Of a stretch of DNA of 64,000 nt, positions 22,436 to 33,873 are shown in pieces. The notes beneath the pieces were generated by a model. It did not search any database, was not told the origin of the DNA, and worked only from the letters and a program-made list of their open reading frames with translations. The stretch's first letter is position 1; each line of letters starts with the position of its first letter. Source of the DNA: Scilla litardierei (taxonomy: Eukaryota; Streptophyta; Magnoliopsida; Asparagales; Asparagaceae); NCBI GenBank assembly GCA_030789695.1, contig CM061139.1, forward strand, positions 109,838,837 through 109,902,836. The letters are read 5' to 3'. Made by a program: the position numbers and the translations under genes.

Positions 22436-24265
22436 TCCAGTCTTGCAATTGCGAATTAACGGAACAACGATAATAACAGAATGTCCATTAAATAAATTGC
22501 AACATCCGAGTCAGAAGCCCTGAGTCTAGTCGTTTCTTATGACACTAGGTGGTAAGAAGACTTAGTTAGACGTCTGTGCTTGCTATTTAGAGGCCCCTGA
22601 TTGATAGTTAGACCCCCCTTCTAGCAATTGATTTAATCGTCGTAGGAGTTACCTTAGTGGTTCATGTCTACCCCTGACCATATTAGACTTCTAGAATTTC
22701 CTTTAGTCGTTCACTTGGGTTCATCGATTTCGGACCAAGCTGAACGCATTTCATTACCGTCCAGCCCCTTAGAAGGTCTTAGCGCCTAGTTCCTAATCTT
22801 TAGTTGGTCGACCGTAGGAGTTTTCCGTAGATTCTCCTGATTCATATCCTAAGTGTATGTTTTGATCAACAGACCAATTTCCTTGCCTCGATTCACGAGA
22901 TCGCCTCATGACGATCGTCGTCAATCTTCGAACCTCTCCATTACGAACCTTGAATCTCCTGAAAGTATTTTTCGACTCCATCCTTTCCGAAGTTTAACCT
23001 TGTTCCAAATCTTAATGTATATGTACTTATACTTCATCCTCCTTCGTTGATTTAAAATTTTAAAAACTTTTGTCGAAATTTTTGGATAATAGTTTATAAT
23101 ACTTTTTCAGCCTACACTTTTGTACCTATGAAGATACATATTTCCTTTCATATATTAATTTAATTCTGAACCGTACTTTTATATGGCCCAATTCGATTTA
23201 TAATTTTCCTTCCTGATTTATGCCATTCATATACTTTTCAAGTCACTTGGGATTTCAGCTTCCCGCAAGTCAATGTTATGATCATCGTTTTCTTTATTTC
23301 AGATTTTGTAAAATTACTATTTCATAACCATTTCCTAATCTGGACCTTCCATGGTTTGGTTTTAAAGCCTTGCTATCGATTTCGATAATTCTACTACTAA
23401 GTTAATATTATTTTTCTGTGCACCATGCATACTTTCAATTATTTTTATATCCGTACCAGACTTGTTGTGCTCATATATTAAGAACCTTGTGTAAATCAGT
23501 TTCTCATTTTTTGGCAAACCTTGGTTCTCTAAAAGTAGTTTCAAATTGATTATTTTCAATTTTCCATAGCCTAAAGTTTTGAAAGCATTTAACCTGATTT
23601 TAAATTCTTCCGTTGCTTGATTCCATTCTTTGACTTTCAAAAACTTTTGACGAAATTATATTAAATTACTGACGTATAAAATTTTCTGAAAAATTATGTC
23701 TTTAATGTCCGTGTGAATGATTTACTTTCTTTTCTTAATGATTTGCGATAAGCCAATAAAACATTTCCTCTTATTATGAATATTCGACTCAAACTTATTT
23801 TGAACAACTCGTTTTATCGACCTCCAAATATTTTTATACAAGACGAGGATTCCAACTTTTGAAGTACAACAGTTTTCAAACTCCACGTATTTTAGCTTAT
23901 GCTATTTACCCTATTATCTTTTCTGTATCCTATTTAAGCATCTCTACATCTCCTTTTCCCTCAACCTAAACATCACTATTGAGCCAATGTTTCGTCTAAC
24001 CAAGATGTCTCATTGTATACATCCTATCTGGATTCGTGCTTATCGATCCTACCCTCGTCACGCTCTCGACCTCGACCTCCCTTTATTGCTTAGGCTTTAG
24101 TGCCCGTCAAGGTCTGTCTCAACTCTTAGTTGTTAGTAGACCCTTGGACCCTTGTGATGTTGTCGTGGTGCATGTACCTGAGTTACGTACGTGAGCTTGA
24201 ATGAGTATACCCCCCATAGTATATTGATGCTTGCCTATTGTGTGATATATATATATATATATATA
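22436..24265. other. Element A internal region, left part (non-coding)
   Basis: About 1.8 kb of AT-rich sequence with no recognisable gag, protease, RT or integrase. A 92-codon minus-strand ORF (23640-23362) has no recognised motifs and is probably chance. The segment ends in an (AT)n run (24246-24266) where the Helitron inserted. Confidence 0.7.
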
Positions 24266-24858
24266 TCTATATTATAAAAGAGGGATGTTATCAAGAGAAA
24301 TTGGATAAGAGATATTGGACATGAGAAATTGGATAAGAGATATCTATATTATAAAAGAGGGATGTTATCAAGAGAAATTGGATAAGAGATATTGGACAAG
24401 AGATATTGGATAAGAGATATCTATTATATAAAATAGGGATGTTATCAAGAGAAATTGGATAAGAGAATTTGGACATGAGAAATTTGATAACAGAATTTGG
24501 ATATCTATTATATAAAACAGGGAAATTGGATAAGAGAAAATATAAGAGATGAGATTTTGAGGGATAAAAGAGGAGGTGGAAATTTGCACATACAACCCTG
24601 GTTTTTGCATTTTTTTCCCCTGGACCCTCCCCACACACCCACCCACACTTTTTATTCTCCCCCCTTCCGACCATTTTTTTCCAGTCCTTTGAAGATTTTG
24701 AATCTTATCATACTGGGACAAAGCTTTGTCCTACGTAGCAAGTTTGTTCTAGGTGGCAATGACAATTTTGAGGGACTTCAATTTTGGGAAAAAACTTAAA
24801 TATGAGGGGAAACTTAAAATTTTGTGTGAAAACTTGAAATTTGGGGAAATTGTGTGAA

Positions 24859-24933
<75 letters not shown>

Positions 24934-24945
24934 ATATTATAAAAC
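24266..24945 (+). repeat. Repeated Helitron 5' termini
   Basis: Sequences of the form TCTATATTATAAAA.AGGGATG begin at 24266, 24343, 24420, 24504 and 24931. The first three are exactly 77 bp apart, with intervening GAGAAATTGGATAAGAGATA units. Any of these could act as a 5' end. The outermost (24266) is used here as the boundary, and the innermost (24931) would give a 12.7 kb element. Confidence 0.8.
24862..24930. repeat. (AT)n microsatellite
   Basis: Uninterrupted alternating AT of about 69 bp directly abutting the innermost Helitron 5'-end-like sequence at 24931. It is a likely slippage site and a possible hotspot for AT-targeted Helitron insertion. Confidence 0.95.
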
Positions 24946-25199
24946 AGGGATGTTATCATGGGTTTTTGGATAAGAGAAATTGGATAAGAGATATTGGTTA
25001 TGTGTATTGTTGTATGTGGGTATGTGTATTGTATAAGAGATAATGGATAAGAGATAATGGATAAGAGAATTTGGTTTTGGTTATGTGTAATTGAGTGTTA
25101 TGTTTATATAGATTGTATAGGGTATGAGAAATTGAGATATGAGATATTGGATATAAGAAATCAAATCAAATCAGATTTTTTTGATCACATCACCTAAAA

Positions 25200-25750
25200 T
25201 ATTAATTTTTTTAAAATTTTGAAATCCCCTTTGCGTTTGCTCTCTGATGTTTTTTGATCACATCATAAAAACGAGGGAAAAATTCTTCTCCCCTCCATTT
25301 TGACCACATCTTCAAGCTCCCCTCCATTCTTCTCCCCTCCATCTCTGATGTCTTTTGTAATTCAAGCTCGCGCTGCTGAGAGAACAATGAGTGATTTGGA
25401 GGGAAAGTGATCACAAGCAGCCACGTCGCCAATTTAACAGCCTTCATCTCCCTCATCTTCAACCTCAGCTTCAACCACATCAGAGAAAGGAACATCTTCC
25501 TCCACGCAAAGAAACGGAGCCTGCGAAGTTTGATGGCCAATGATGTGATTAACAGTCCTGCTTCCGTTATGTAAGTGTAAAAGATTGGATTTATTATGTT
25601 TTTTTGATCTTTTCTTGGTTTGTATCTTGACAGCCATCTCGAGAAAACGCAGCCTCAACACTTGCTTGCTGGCACCTCCTTCATCATCATCGGAGCCACC
25701 AACCTCGAGATTTCTAGGTTGGTTGTCCCACTGTCCTTCAAGTGTTTGAT
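25200..25750 (-). pseudogene. Possible captured gene fragment, unidentified
   Basis: This stretch is richer in G and C than its surroundings, and both strands stay open for 75-109 codons. On the minus strand one frame reads basic then acidic segments (KIQTKKRSKKHNK, then VEAEVEDEGDEG). A candidate acceptor site (polypyrimidine then AG) precedes the GACTGTTAATC block. Composition and position within the Helitron suggest a captured exon, but no family was recognised. Confidence 0.25.
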
Positions 25751-26249
25751 GTAATTCCTCAAAGAAAAAAGTTAATTTTTTGCATGTTTCTGCTGAAATT
25801 TTGCCCGAGCTATTTTATGTGATATGTAAGTAGGCACGCTGATAATTCTATGTCAGGACATTGTGCACCTTCACATACCTTGCACTTTCTCCAGACTCTA
25901 GAAAACTTAGTTCATCACTTTCAAATGAAGGCAGTGAAAACAAAACAGTAATACATATTCCTTCAGTTCATCACTTATTGAATGGAAGTAAGAAACTAAA
26001 CTGGATAAGAAAGAATTGTTTGGCACTTACTGGATAAGAAAGAATTTCATACACTTACTTGATATTACTTTTTGATCTTAATTCTATCTTCTCTTTCTTC
26101 CATCTTCTCTTAAGTTTTAATCTGAGTTTTTGATATTAACTTAGTGCACACAACGTGTTTGTTGTAATGAGTAGGTTAGCATAAAATTTATTTTGAAGAC
26201 ACACAAATGGAAGAAGAAGCATTCCTATTGTTTTTCCATGTTTTTATTC

Positions 26250-26870
26250 ATATCCAGTATTTTAAAAGTTACATTTGAAGAATTTTTTTGAATGTGAATG
26301 AATGAAGTATCAAATTCATTCACATTCAGAAATTTGAAGATGAGGTATCATTCACATTCACATTTTGAAGATTTCGGAAATTTAATGTGAAGATGAGGTA
26401 TCCTGAAAAATGTGAAAAATGTGAATAATACCTCATCTTCAAAATGTGAAGATTTCAGAAATTTCTGAAATTCTGAATTTGAAGATGAGGTATCATTGAC
26501 ATTCACATTCACATTCACATTCACATATTACATTCATTCACATTAAGAAATTTCAGAAATCCATCATCTTCAAATTCAGAAATTGAATGAATCTGAATGT
26601 GAATGAATGTGAATGAATTTGAAATCCCTCATCTTCAAATTTGAAATTCTTGAAATCCATCATCTTAAATTAATTTGAAATCCTGTAATTTCTTCAAATG
26701 TAACTTACAGAAATTTGATACTTCATTCATTCACATTCAAAAAAATTTTGAATGTGAATGAATTTTCATGTGAATTATAGAAAGTGAATGAATTTTCAAA
26801 AAAATTCTGAATTCACATTCACATTCAAATTTCAGTTTACATCAAATTTCTGAATGTGAATGAATGAAGA
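26250..26870. repeat. Degenerate ATTCACATTCAC/GTGAATGAATGT repeat cluster
   Basis: Short direct and inverted repeats of ATTCACATTC, its complement GAATGTGAAT, and GAAGATGAGGTATC are interleaved over about 600 bp. The outer parts form a long imperfect palindrome: the block near 26265-26310 (ACATTTGAAG...GAAGTATCAAATT) is mirrored near 26690-26740. No ORF is supported here. Similar low-complexity sequence with GGAAATTTG motifs continues to about 27200. Confidence 0.7.
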
Positions 26871-27831
26871 AAACTGGAAATTTGAGAGTGATATGTTCAA
26901 AATTGTGCATAATTTGGATGGAAAGCTGGAAATTTATCATGCACATTATGCAGGTCATGAACAATTTCCAGGTGTAATGCAAATTGTCCAATTTTGTATT
27001 TGGAATACTGGAAATTGTCTAATTTGGATGGCTGTTGTATTTGGACAATTTTCATGATAAATTTCCAGTATTCATGATAAATTTTCATGTGAATTGTTCA
27101 TGACATGAAAATTGTTCAAAATTGTGCAAAATTTGAGGGTGATATGTTCAAGACTGGAAATTTGGACAATTTGGATGGAAAACTGCAAATTGCATGTATT
27201 ATGTTGTGATACACAAATTGTGCATATCAGTGTAAACTGGAAAACTCGGATTGATTATGTATTTTTTGTTTGCAATAAATTTATTCAAATCACACAAAGA
27301 ATATGAGAATGAACTTCTTAAGTTTTTCATATAGCCATTTTTCACAAAACACACAACAGTTTGATGAGAACATGGGGGATTTTACTCAGACATGGATATG
27401 CTTCCACACTGTAGGTGTTGCACCCTTTTACAAACATGTTAGGAGGAGGAAACACACATTCTTGAGATTATGCTATAGTCTCCATTTGGATATGCTATTT
27501 AGAAATTGGTAGTATTTTTGGATATTAGAAATTTCATGCAACAAATTTCATGGTATAACCTCAGTTTCTACTGACAGCTTATATAACTTCAAACTAATTT
27601 TGGTTAGCATTTGGCTAAAGAATCCTCAAGCTTAGAGTTATATCTTAGTCCCAAGTTGCCAGAAAATTGCAGACTACAAGCAAATTTCATATTTCATCCA
27701 AAGTTCGAGTGGGGAACGTGTAAATGCAGACTGCAAGCTGAGGATGGAAGGTGAGAATTCTCTATCCTTTCATCATAATTTGGTTCAGTTTGACACTTAA
27801 GTTGACATCTTAGCCCCTTGCCTATTATATA

Positions 27832-29200
27832 TAGGGATGGCAATTCTACCCGCGGGTACGGATACCCGTGGATACCCGCCCGTTTGGGTACGGGTATGGG
27901 TAGACTTTTGTACCCATGGGTACGGGTATGGGTACCCATGTTTTACCCATGGGTAAAATTGGACGGGTATGGATATTATATATCCATACCCACGGGTACC
28001 CGTACCCGGTCGTTTTAATATATCATAATTCCTAAGTTCCTAACCAATTCAAATGCTTCCAACAATGTGATGACTTCGGCTATCACTTGCCAACTGCTTA
28101 CAAGTTGCAAAGTATTTCAGCATGTTTCATTTGTTAAACATGACAGCGCAAAATGTCAATTTTTGGGACCAAAAGTATGTAGATCAAAAGTCTGATAAAA
28201 GGTCATAACTTCTGGATCAAACAATATCAATGATTGTAAGATTTTTCATGTTACAGGAAACTTATAGTTCAACAAGTGCAAGTGTGCAACCATAAGCTTG
28301 CGGATACAACCTGAACCTTTTGTCTCATCCTCTTCTGGTCAAGATGATGGCATATAAGCGAATAATAGTTGAAGATCGTGAAAACTCAACTAAATAAAGT
28401 GCTAAGATATGCATACTCTCTATTTAATCTATTATATCATAATGGACATTCCATTTTTAAATTGCGATTTTTCCTTGAATATTTTCACTTTTAGATTATG
28501 TGTGGCAAATTAATGTCATGTATTGCGCTATTGCTGCATAAGGAGAATTGCCATGAATATAATTGGAGATTTTACAAGGTTTCACTGAATATTATGTGAT
28601 TTGATATGGTCAAACTCTCTAAATATTATTATTTATGTGTTTCATTCAATATTTTCTACATGTTGTGCTATTCTGCGAGCCAAGTTGCAATTGCGTTGGC
28701 TGTTGCATTATAAGGCTTAGTGACAAAATGCTTTCTTGTATATATGCCTTAAAACCAACACTAAACTCTACATGTCTTTGTCAATCTTTTAAAACGGTGA
28801 AGATGAGGAAACTGCTAATTGAACTTGATTGTTATAGTCTCTTGCATACATGTGTATTTTACTACTTTGATGGTTGAAAAAAATATAATTTTCAATAATT
28901 TTTTACGTGTCACTTAAAAAGCTTGCAGTACGGATACGAATATGGATGTTTGTAAATCTTTTTACAGGTGATGGGTATGGATACCCATACCCATTGGGTA
29001 TATGGATATCCATACGATGGGTATGGATATCCATACCCATACCCAGCGGGTACACGGGTACCCACGGGTATCCGTATACCCGATGGGTACGGGTATGGGT
29101 ACAAAAATTTACCCATCACGGATATGGGTATGGATAAATTGAGCGGGTACGGGTATGGATAGTGCATATCCATACCCGCCCACCCGTTTTGCCATCCCTA
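27832..29200. mobile_element. Non-autonomous hAT element (1,369 bp)
   Basis: Terminal inverted repeats TAGGGATGGCAA (27832-27843) and TTGCCATCCCTA (29189-29200, with one extra mismatch region inside) are flanked by the exact 8-bp duplication ATTATATA (27824-27831 and 29201-29208), which is diagnostic of the hAT superfamily. The subterminal 150-250 bp on both sides are packed with GGGTACCCG/GGGTATGG motifs in both orientations, like transposase-binding clusters of Ac-type elements. The interior is AT-rich without a transposase ORF, so it would depend on an autonomous hAT. Confidence 0.92.
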
Positions 29201-30284
29201 ATTATATATAATGGTTTCTCATCTGTAAGTTCTCATCATGTACTATGCAAGGGTGTTCAAGTTCTCCTCTGTAAGTTCTCAGCATGTTGTTTTATGTTTG
29301 TATTCACATCAAAACCTAGGTTTCCCACTAATGTTTGTATTCACATGTTGTTTAATGTTTCTTTGGTTTTTATGTGCCTTTCTAAATATAAAGTCTTGGA
29401 AATCAAATTAAGTGAAATTGTTCCTATAATCAAGTGAAATTTTTTTGAACAGTGTAATCAAGTTTCTAAACAATTGTGCATGTCATTTTCTAACAATTTT
29501 ATTTTCAGTTCATGACCTGCACATTTTTTAAAACCAATTGTTTAGGCACAATTGTGCAGGTCAAGTTGATCTAATTCAGTTCAAATTTTTTTGATGCATG
29601 TAGTAAAAATACACAATATTTCACTTCATTTTGATACAGGTCATTCACAAAAAATCGCCTAAAGATCTTTGTTTTTTTATTTGGGCTTAATCTTCATTGT
29701 TTTTTTATTTTTGTGTTACTTTCGGTAATAAAAACACCCTGGGATTTGAAAACAAAACCTGTGTATTAGCCCCTCATTTGGTATCCTGATCATGTTAACT
29801 TGATAAATTGAGTATCAAAATTGATGTTGAATCCTGATCATGTTAGCCCATGTTTGTTAGTTAACCACTACACTGTTAGTTAACCACTACATCCTTTTGT
29901 TAATAGGATGTTTTGATACATGTGTAATAATTTAATATGTTCAAGTTCTCATATTAGTTAAAATTGATCTCATGATGGTCATTTTATTTGACAACAGAAC
30001 TTGTGGATTAGCCCAAGTTGTTGGTTAACCACTACATCCTGTTGTATTAAGTTGACATTTTGTTAGTTAACCACTACATCCTGAATATCATAAAGTATTA
30101 AGTTCACACCTAAAATATCCTGAATATTTTAGTTGACAACCACTAAATCTTGATCATGTTAACATCCTGATACAGAATATCCTAATCACAGTTTTTGTTG
30201 TTTTCTTTCCCCTGAATATCCTGAATTTTCTTTCCCCTTTTTGGTTGTTTTGCATGATTGGGAACCACAGTGCAATGAGGATAT

Positions 30285-30465
30285 TCTTCAACGAGAAACC
30301 TGAATGAAGATTCGAGTATTAGCTGGTCTATGAGGATATGACATTGAATGAGCATCTTTATAATAGCTTCACCTTGAGATCAGTTAATGAATATTGAGGA
30401 TATGATAAAGAGATCTTAAAGCGGACAATGCTTGAACATGAAGCTATCTTTAGAAAACAGATATA
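30285..30465 (+). pseudogene. Captured fragment of a DUF863-family gene
   Basis: After a possible acceptor (ACCACAG, ending about 30270) frames with one shift and one stop read LNEDSSISWSM, EDMTLNEHLYNSFTLRSVNEY and GYDKEILKRTMLEHEAIFRKQ. This resembles the conserved N-terminal part of plant DUF863 (PF05904) proteins, where a tyrosine-aspartate-K segment leads into TMLEHEAxFKNQ. Those proteins have no defined function. The fragment ends at about 30462, consistent with an exon boundary. It is a non-functional capture inside the Helitron. Confidence 0.55.
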
Positions 30466-31499
30466 AATGCATATTTTCAATACAAAATAATCCAGGTCTG
30501 TTGAGAGATAGTTGCTTCCTAAAAACTGCAGTATATGTATTCATAGTTAATATTATCAAAGTGTTCCAAGTATCCTGGGAGCATAGTTGATGGGCTAACC
30601 CATGGTAGGTCTATCTGATTTGACTGTTCTGTACATTACATATTTAGATGACTCTATACATTACATGTTGAAGTTTTCAACAAAGTGACCATTGTATTGC
30701 AAATGCTGATTTTAGACAGTATATGGTTGTTAGACCATGTAACCAAACATATTTGATTTTTAATCACAACCATTGAGCTTAAGTTGATGGTATGTGTTCC
30801 TTTCAAATGTTGGGATTTTTGGCATGTGCAACAAGTGATTATATACTTGAGAATGCTCCTGACACTTTTATGAACATGGGAATGAACAGAGATGTTTTAC
30901 ATGTAACAGGGAGAATAACATAATGCCTATAAACATGAGAATAACATATATTTCATCACAACTACAACTTTAGATTCCAAAAAAGTCATACCACTGCCGA
31001 TCTAATCAGTAATTAAACATCAATAATATAGACGTCATGTTTCTACAGTAACAAAAAATTTGGCATATTACGAATGCAACAATAGAAAAATTGGAAAACA
31101 TGGAATAAAACTTCCAATCTCACATGTCATAAGAGCATGTTAACTCCGAACATAGAATTTAATGAAAAATCATGTTCTACGACATATTCAGGGATCATGG
31201 TTATATTGCTACTCAAAGATTGCAAGAAACACTTGCATATGCTCATGGCCAACTGCAAAAATGATTTTTATATCAATAGAGTTATGGATGTGAGAGTGTC
31301 AAGTCTATGATTGATGTAAGTTTTTGAATTTTTTTAATCAAATTTGGTTGGAAATTTGAGGAACCACTTTCTATAATTTCTTTGTGCATTTGTTAGGTTA
31401 GTCTAAAGTTTCCATTTTCTTAAAGAGAAATAGGATGTTTGTTATTGTAAAGAGTCAAATTGGTGAAGGAATTTGAGTGATGTTTGTTGCATTATCAAA

Positions 31500-32900
31500 A
31501 TAGGTCTCCAAATTCTGTAAAAAAAAACTAATGAGGTAAATAATACAAGCTCGGAACAAGAAGTTATTAGGAACGTGGCTCAAGCTCAGAACAAGAAGCT
31601 CCAGGCTGAGGTAAATAATATTACATGCATTTGAATTGAAATCCTCTTTATAGAATAATCTTTTCAGGATTATCAACAATCATCATTATGATGTGACATT
31701 ATTGGATTGGTGGTTGCATGGCTTTGAATCTTTTGAGAAAGATGTAGCATTGTTTCAATGTGTACCAAAACAATTATTATTAACAACACCATTAATAAAG
31801 ATGAGATTGTCAATATTCTGAATTAAAATGTGACTTCATTATTTGAAATTGTCAATAATCTTTTCTTGTTTATTATTCTTAATTAGCACCAAATGCCACC
31901 AAACTTGCTGGTATTTTCAGTGTACAAATATTTGTTTATTAGCATTTTGATAATGAGTTTAATGGTGGTTTCGATTGTGGTTTGTGTTTGGTTGTAGGTT
32001 TGGCCGGTTCACGGTATTGTCCGATTGGTAACGCATTGAGTCTACTTTAACTGAAAAGTTTTTTAGAGAAATCAGATAGATTTATGTAATTTTAATATAT
32101 GGTGATGCCATTATTTGAAAATTGTTGGGGTTTTACGCTTAGTTTTTGCATTCTTTCTTTAGCTTTTGGGATTAAATTAGTAAAATTGTTGGTAATTTGG
32201 ATGCTTGGTAGTGATAATTTTTGAGACGGGTGCGTGGAATTTTACTTCGGGTTTTTTGGTAATTTGGATGCTTCCATGGGTTGGATGAACCTGATATAGC
32301 ATGTGAATAAATTTTTTGTTGGAGGGAAAATGGAGTCTGATACTAGAGCATGTGTTCAGTTCTGTACTTGGGTAGTGAAAATGTGTTCTCTTCAAATTTT
32401 TTGTTTTGGTAGTTGTGAAAACTTTTGAGATGGGAAATGCTTCCACATATGTGGGATTTTACGTATGAATTTTTTTTTCATGTGTTCATTTCAATACTTA
32501 GGTAGTGAAAATGGAGTCTAATATTTCGAAGTTTCTTAATTTAGAGATATGAAATCCCATCGTCAAACCCTTTCTTCGGCAACAAATCCCAATAATCCAC
32601 ATTTTCAGTTTAATGTTTCTGTCTTTTTAATTCACTAAGCTAATTGCAATTAGTCTCTTATATAGGAGGTTCATAAAGGCTGTTCAGGATGAGAGCAAAG
32701 TAAATTAAATCATAATTTTACTGAGTTATGCAAATCTGGGATAATTTCTGCCGAATTTCTACTGTTCCCAAAATGTTTTTCTGAATTTTTGGGGATTTTT
32801 CTGTTATTTTGATCAATTGATCATTTGAAAAAGATTTGATGATGAGAAATTTTGGATGCATGTTTACTGTCATTCTTGGAGACTTTAAGTTATTCATACT
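31500..32900. other. Helitron interior, unassigned
   Basis: AT-rich sequence without a supported gene. A short segment at about 31550-31610 reads VAQAQNKKLQAEV-like in one frame and is bounded by GAGGTAAAT repeats resembling donor sites, which may mark another small captured exon, but it is too short to name. Confidence 0.3.
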
Positions 32901-32952
32901 GCAGGTTTAATGCAAGTTTAATGTTATACCTGATGAGAATTGATCGGATCAA

Positions 32953-33279
32953 ATGGCGAATAATGGAACTACCGTTGCTAGGCCACCACCTAGCCCTTCG
33001 CCATTAAGAAATTGGAAGTTATTTCATGTAACGATGTTTTATTTTATTTAGATCTTTTCTTTAAAAAATTTAATGTTAATAAACTGCTTTTAACTATGAT
33101 GGAACCCCCATGAATTGGATTAATGAAGCTTAAATGTCCATTCATTTTTGTCTTTGATGTTTATTAACTTTCTCTTTGGTTATTGACAGGCCAACATGAG
33201 ATTTTGGTTGCTGGATGAGCTGGAATCATTGGGTCTCATTTGGGTGACAAATTGATGGATAATGAAAAAAAATGAGGTA
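32953..33279 (+). pseudogene. Captured UDP-glucuronate decarboxylase (UXS) fragment
   Basis: Exon 1 (32953-33027) starts at an ATG (MANNGTTVAR) and reads PPPSPSPLRN, the N-terminus of cytosolic UDP-xylose synthases. An intron (GT at 33028, AG at 33189) is retained. Exon 2 (33190-33279) aligns at the base level with the start of the Rossmann domain (the NMRILVTGGAGFIGSHLVD region) but carries single-base changes and shifts, so that the glycine-rich NAD motif is lost. The parent enzyme converts UDP-glucuronate to UDP-xylose for cell-wall polysaccharides. Only the first two exons are present. Confidence 0.78.
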
Positions 33280-33524
33280 TTTGTGTTGTTGTGGGATTCT
33301 CACCCAATGTTATTTGATAATTTATCTGTATGACTTTTTGTATGATACCATCTACGAAAACAGAGGATCTGTTATAAGATTTTTTTTTGCAAGCTATATG
33401 TGCACACTTCTTTTCAGGATACAAACAGGCTATACATGCACATTTATATTCACTTTTGATATTATTTGTCTTTTTCCTTGAAAGTATCTTTTATTCGGTA
33501 TTTTTTATATGGATTTCTTTTATG

Positions 33525-33659
33525 GTCACTGAGGTTTATGAAGAAGAATACACTTAATTGGTTGACATCTATTCATTCGGTATGTGCGTGTTGGAGATGG
33601 TCATTTTTGAATATCCATATAGAGAATGCACCCATCCTGCCTAAATATACAAAAAAGTT
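33525..33659 (+). pseudogene. Captured WNK-type kinase fragment
   Basis: One frame reads EVYEEEY, then (after an in-frame stop) LVDIYSFGMCVLEMV, then FEYPYREC, THPA and, after a second stop, IYKKV. This matches kinase subdomains VIII-IX of plant WNK (with-no-lysine) protein kinases, just after the APE motif (here TEV replaces the APE start). The catalytic loop and ATP-binding parts are absent. It lies about 250 bp after the UXS exon in the same orientation. Parent kinases act in ion homeostasis and circadian or flowering pathways. This piece is non-functional. Confidence 0.8.
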
Positions 33660-33873
33660 ATCTATGTATGAACTTTTGTTGTTGAATTTTAAGTCAATTG
33701 GGTCGAATTCGTCGATTGCATTGTCATTGTTTATCGATTCTTGGTGGTCGACTTTAAGATTCTTGGTGACCAACCATTGCCATTAATATAGAGTTTACAA
33801 GATGATTGGGATGATAGCATAAAAGTAATTCTTGAAGGTGAGATCCATGAGCTGAAAATTTGTTGATGTTTCA

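Noticed and set aside
23362..23640. 92-codon minus-strand ORF in element A
   Set aside because: No recognisable motif, isolated in AT-rich non-coding LTR-element interior, with no supporting context. Chance is likely.
28907..29173. Gly-Tyr-Pro repeat ORFs around 27694-28018 and 28907-29173
   Set aside because: They read through the GGGTATGGGTACCC subterminal repeats of the hAT element on both strands and are not proteins.
33573..33773. 66-codon minus-strand ORF over the WNK fragment
   Set aside because: The opposite strand gives the recognisable kinase sequence. This frame has no motif.
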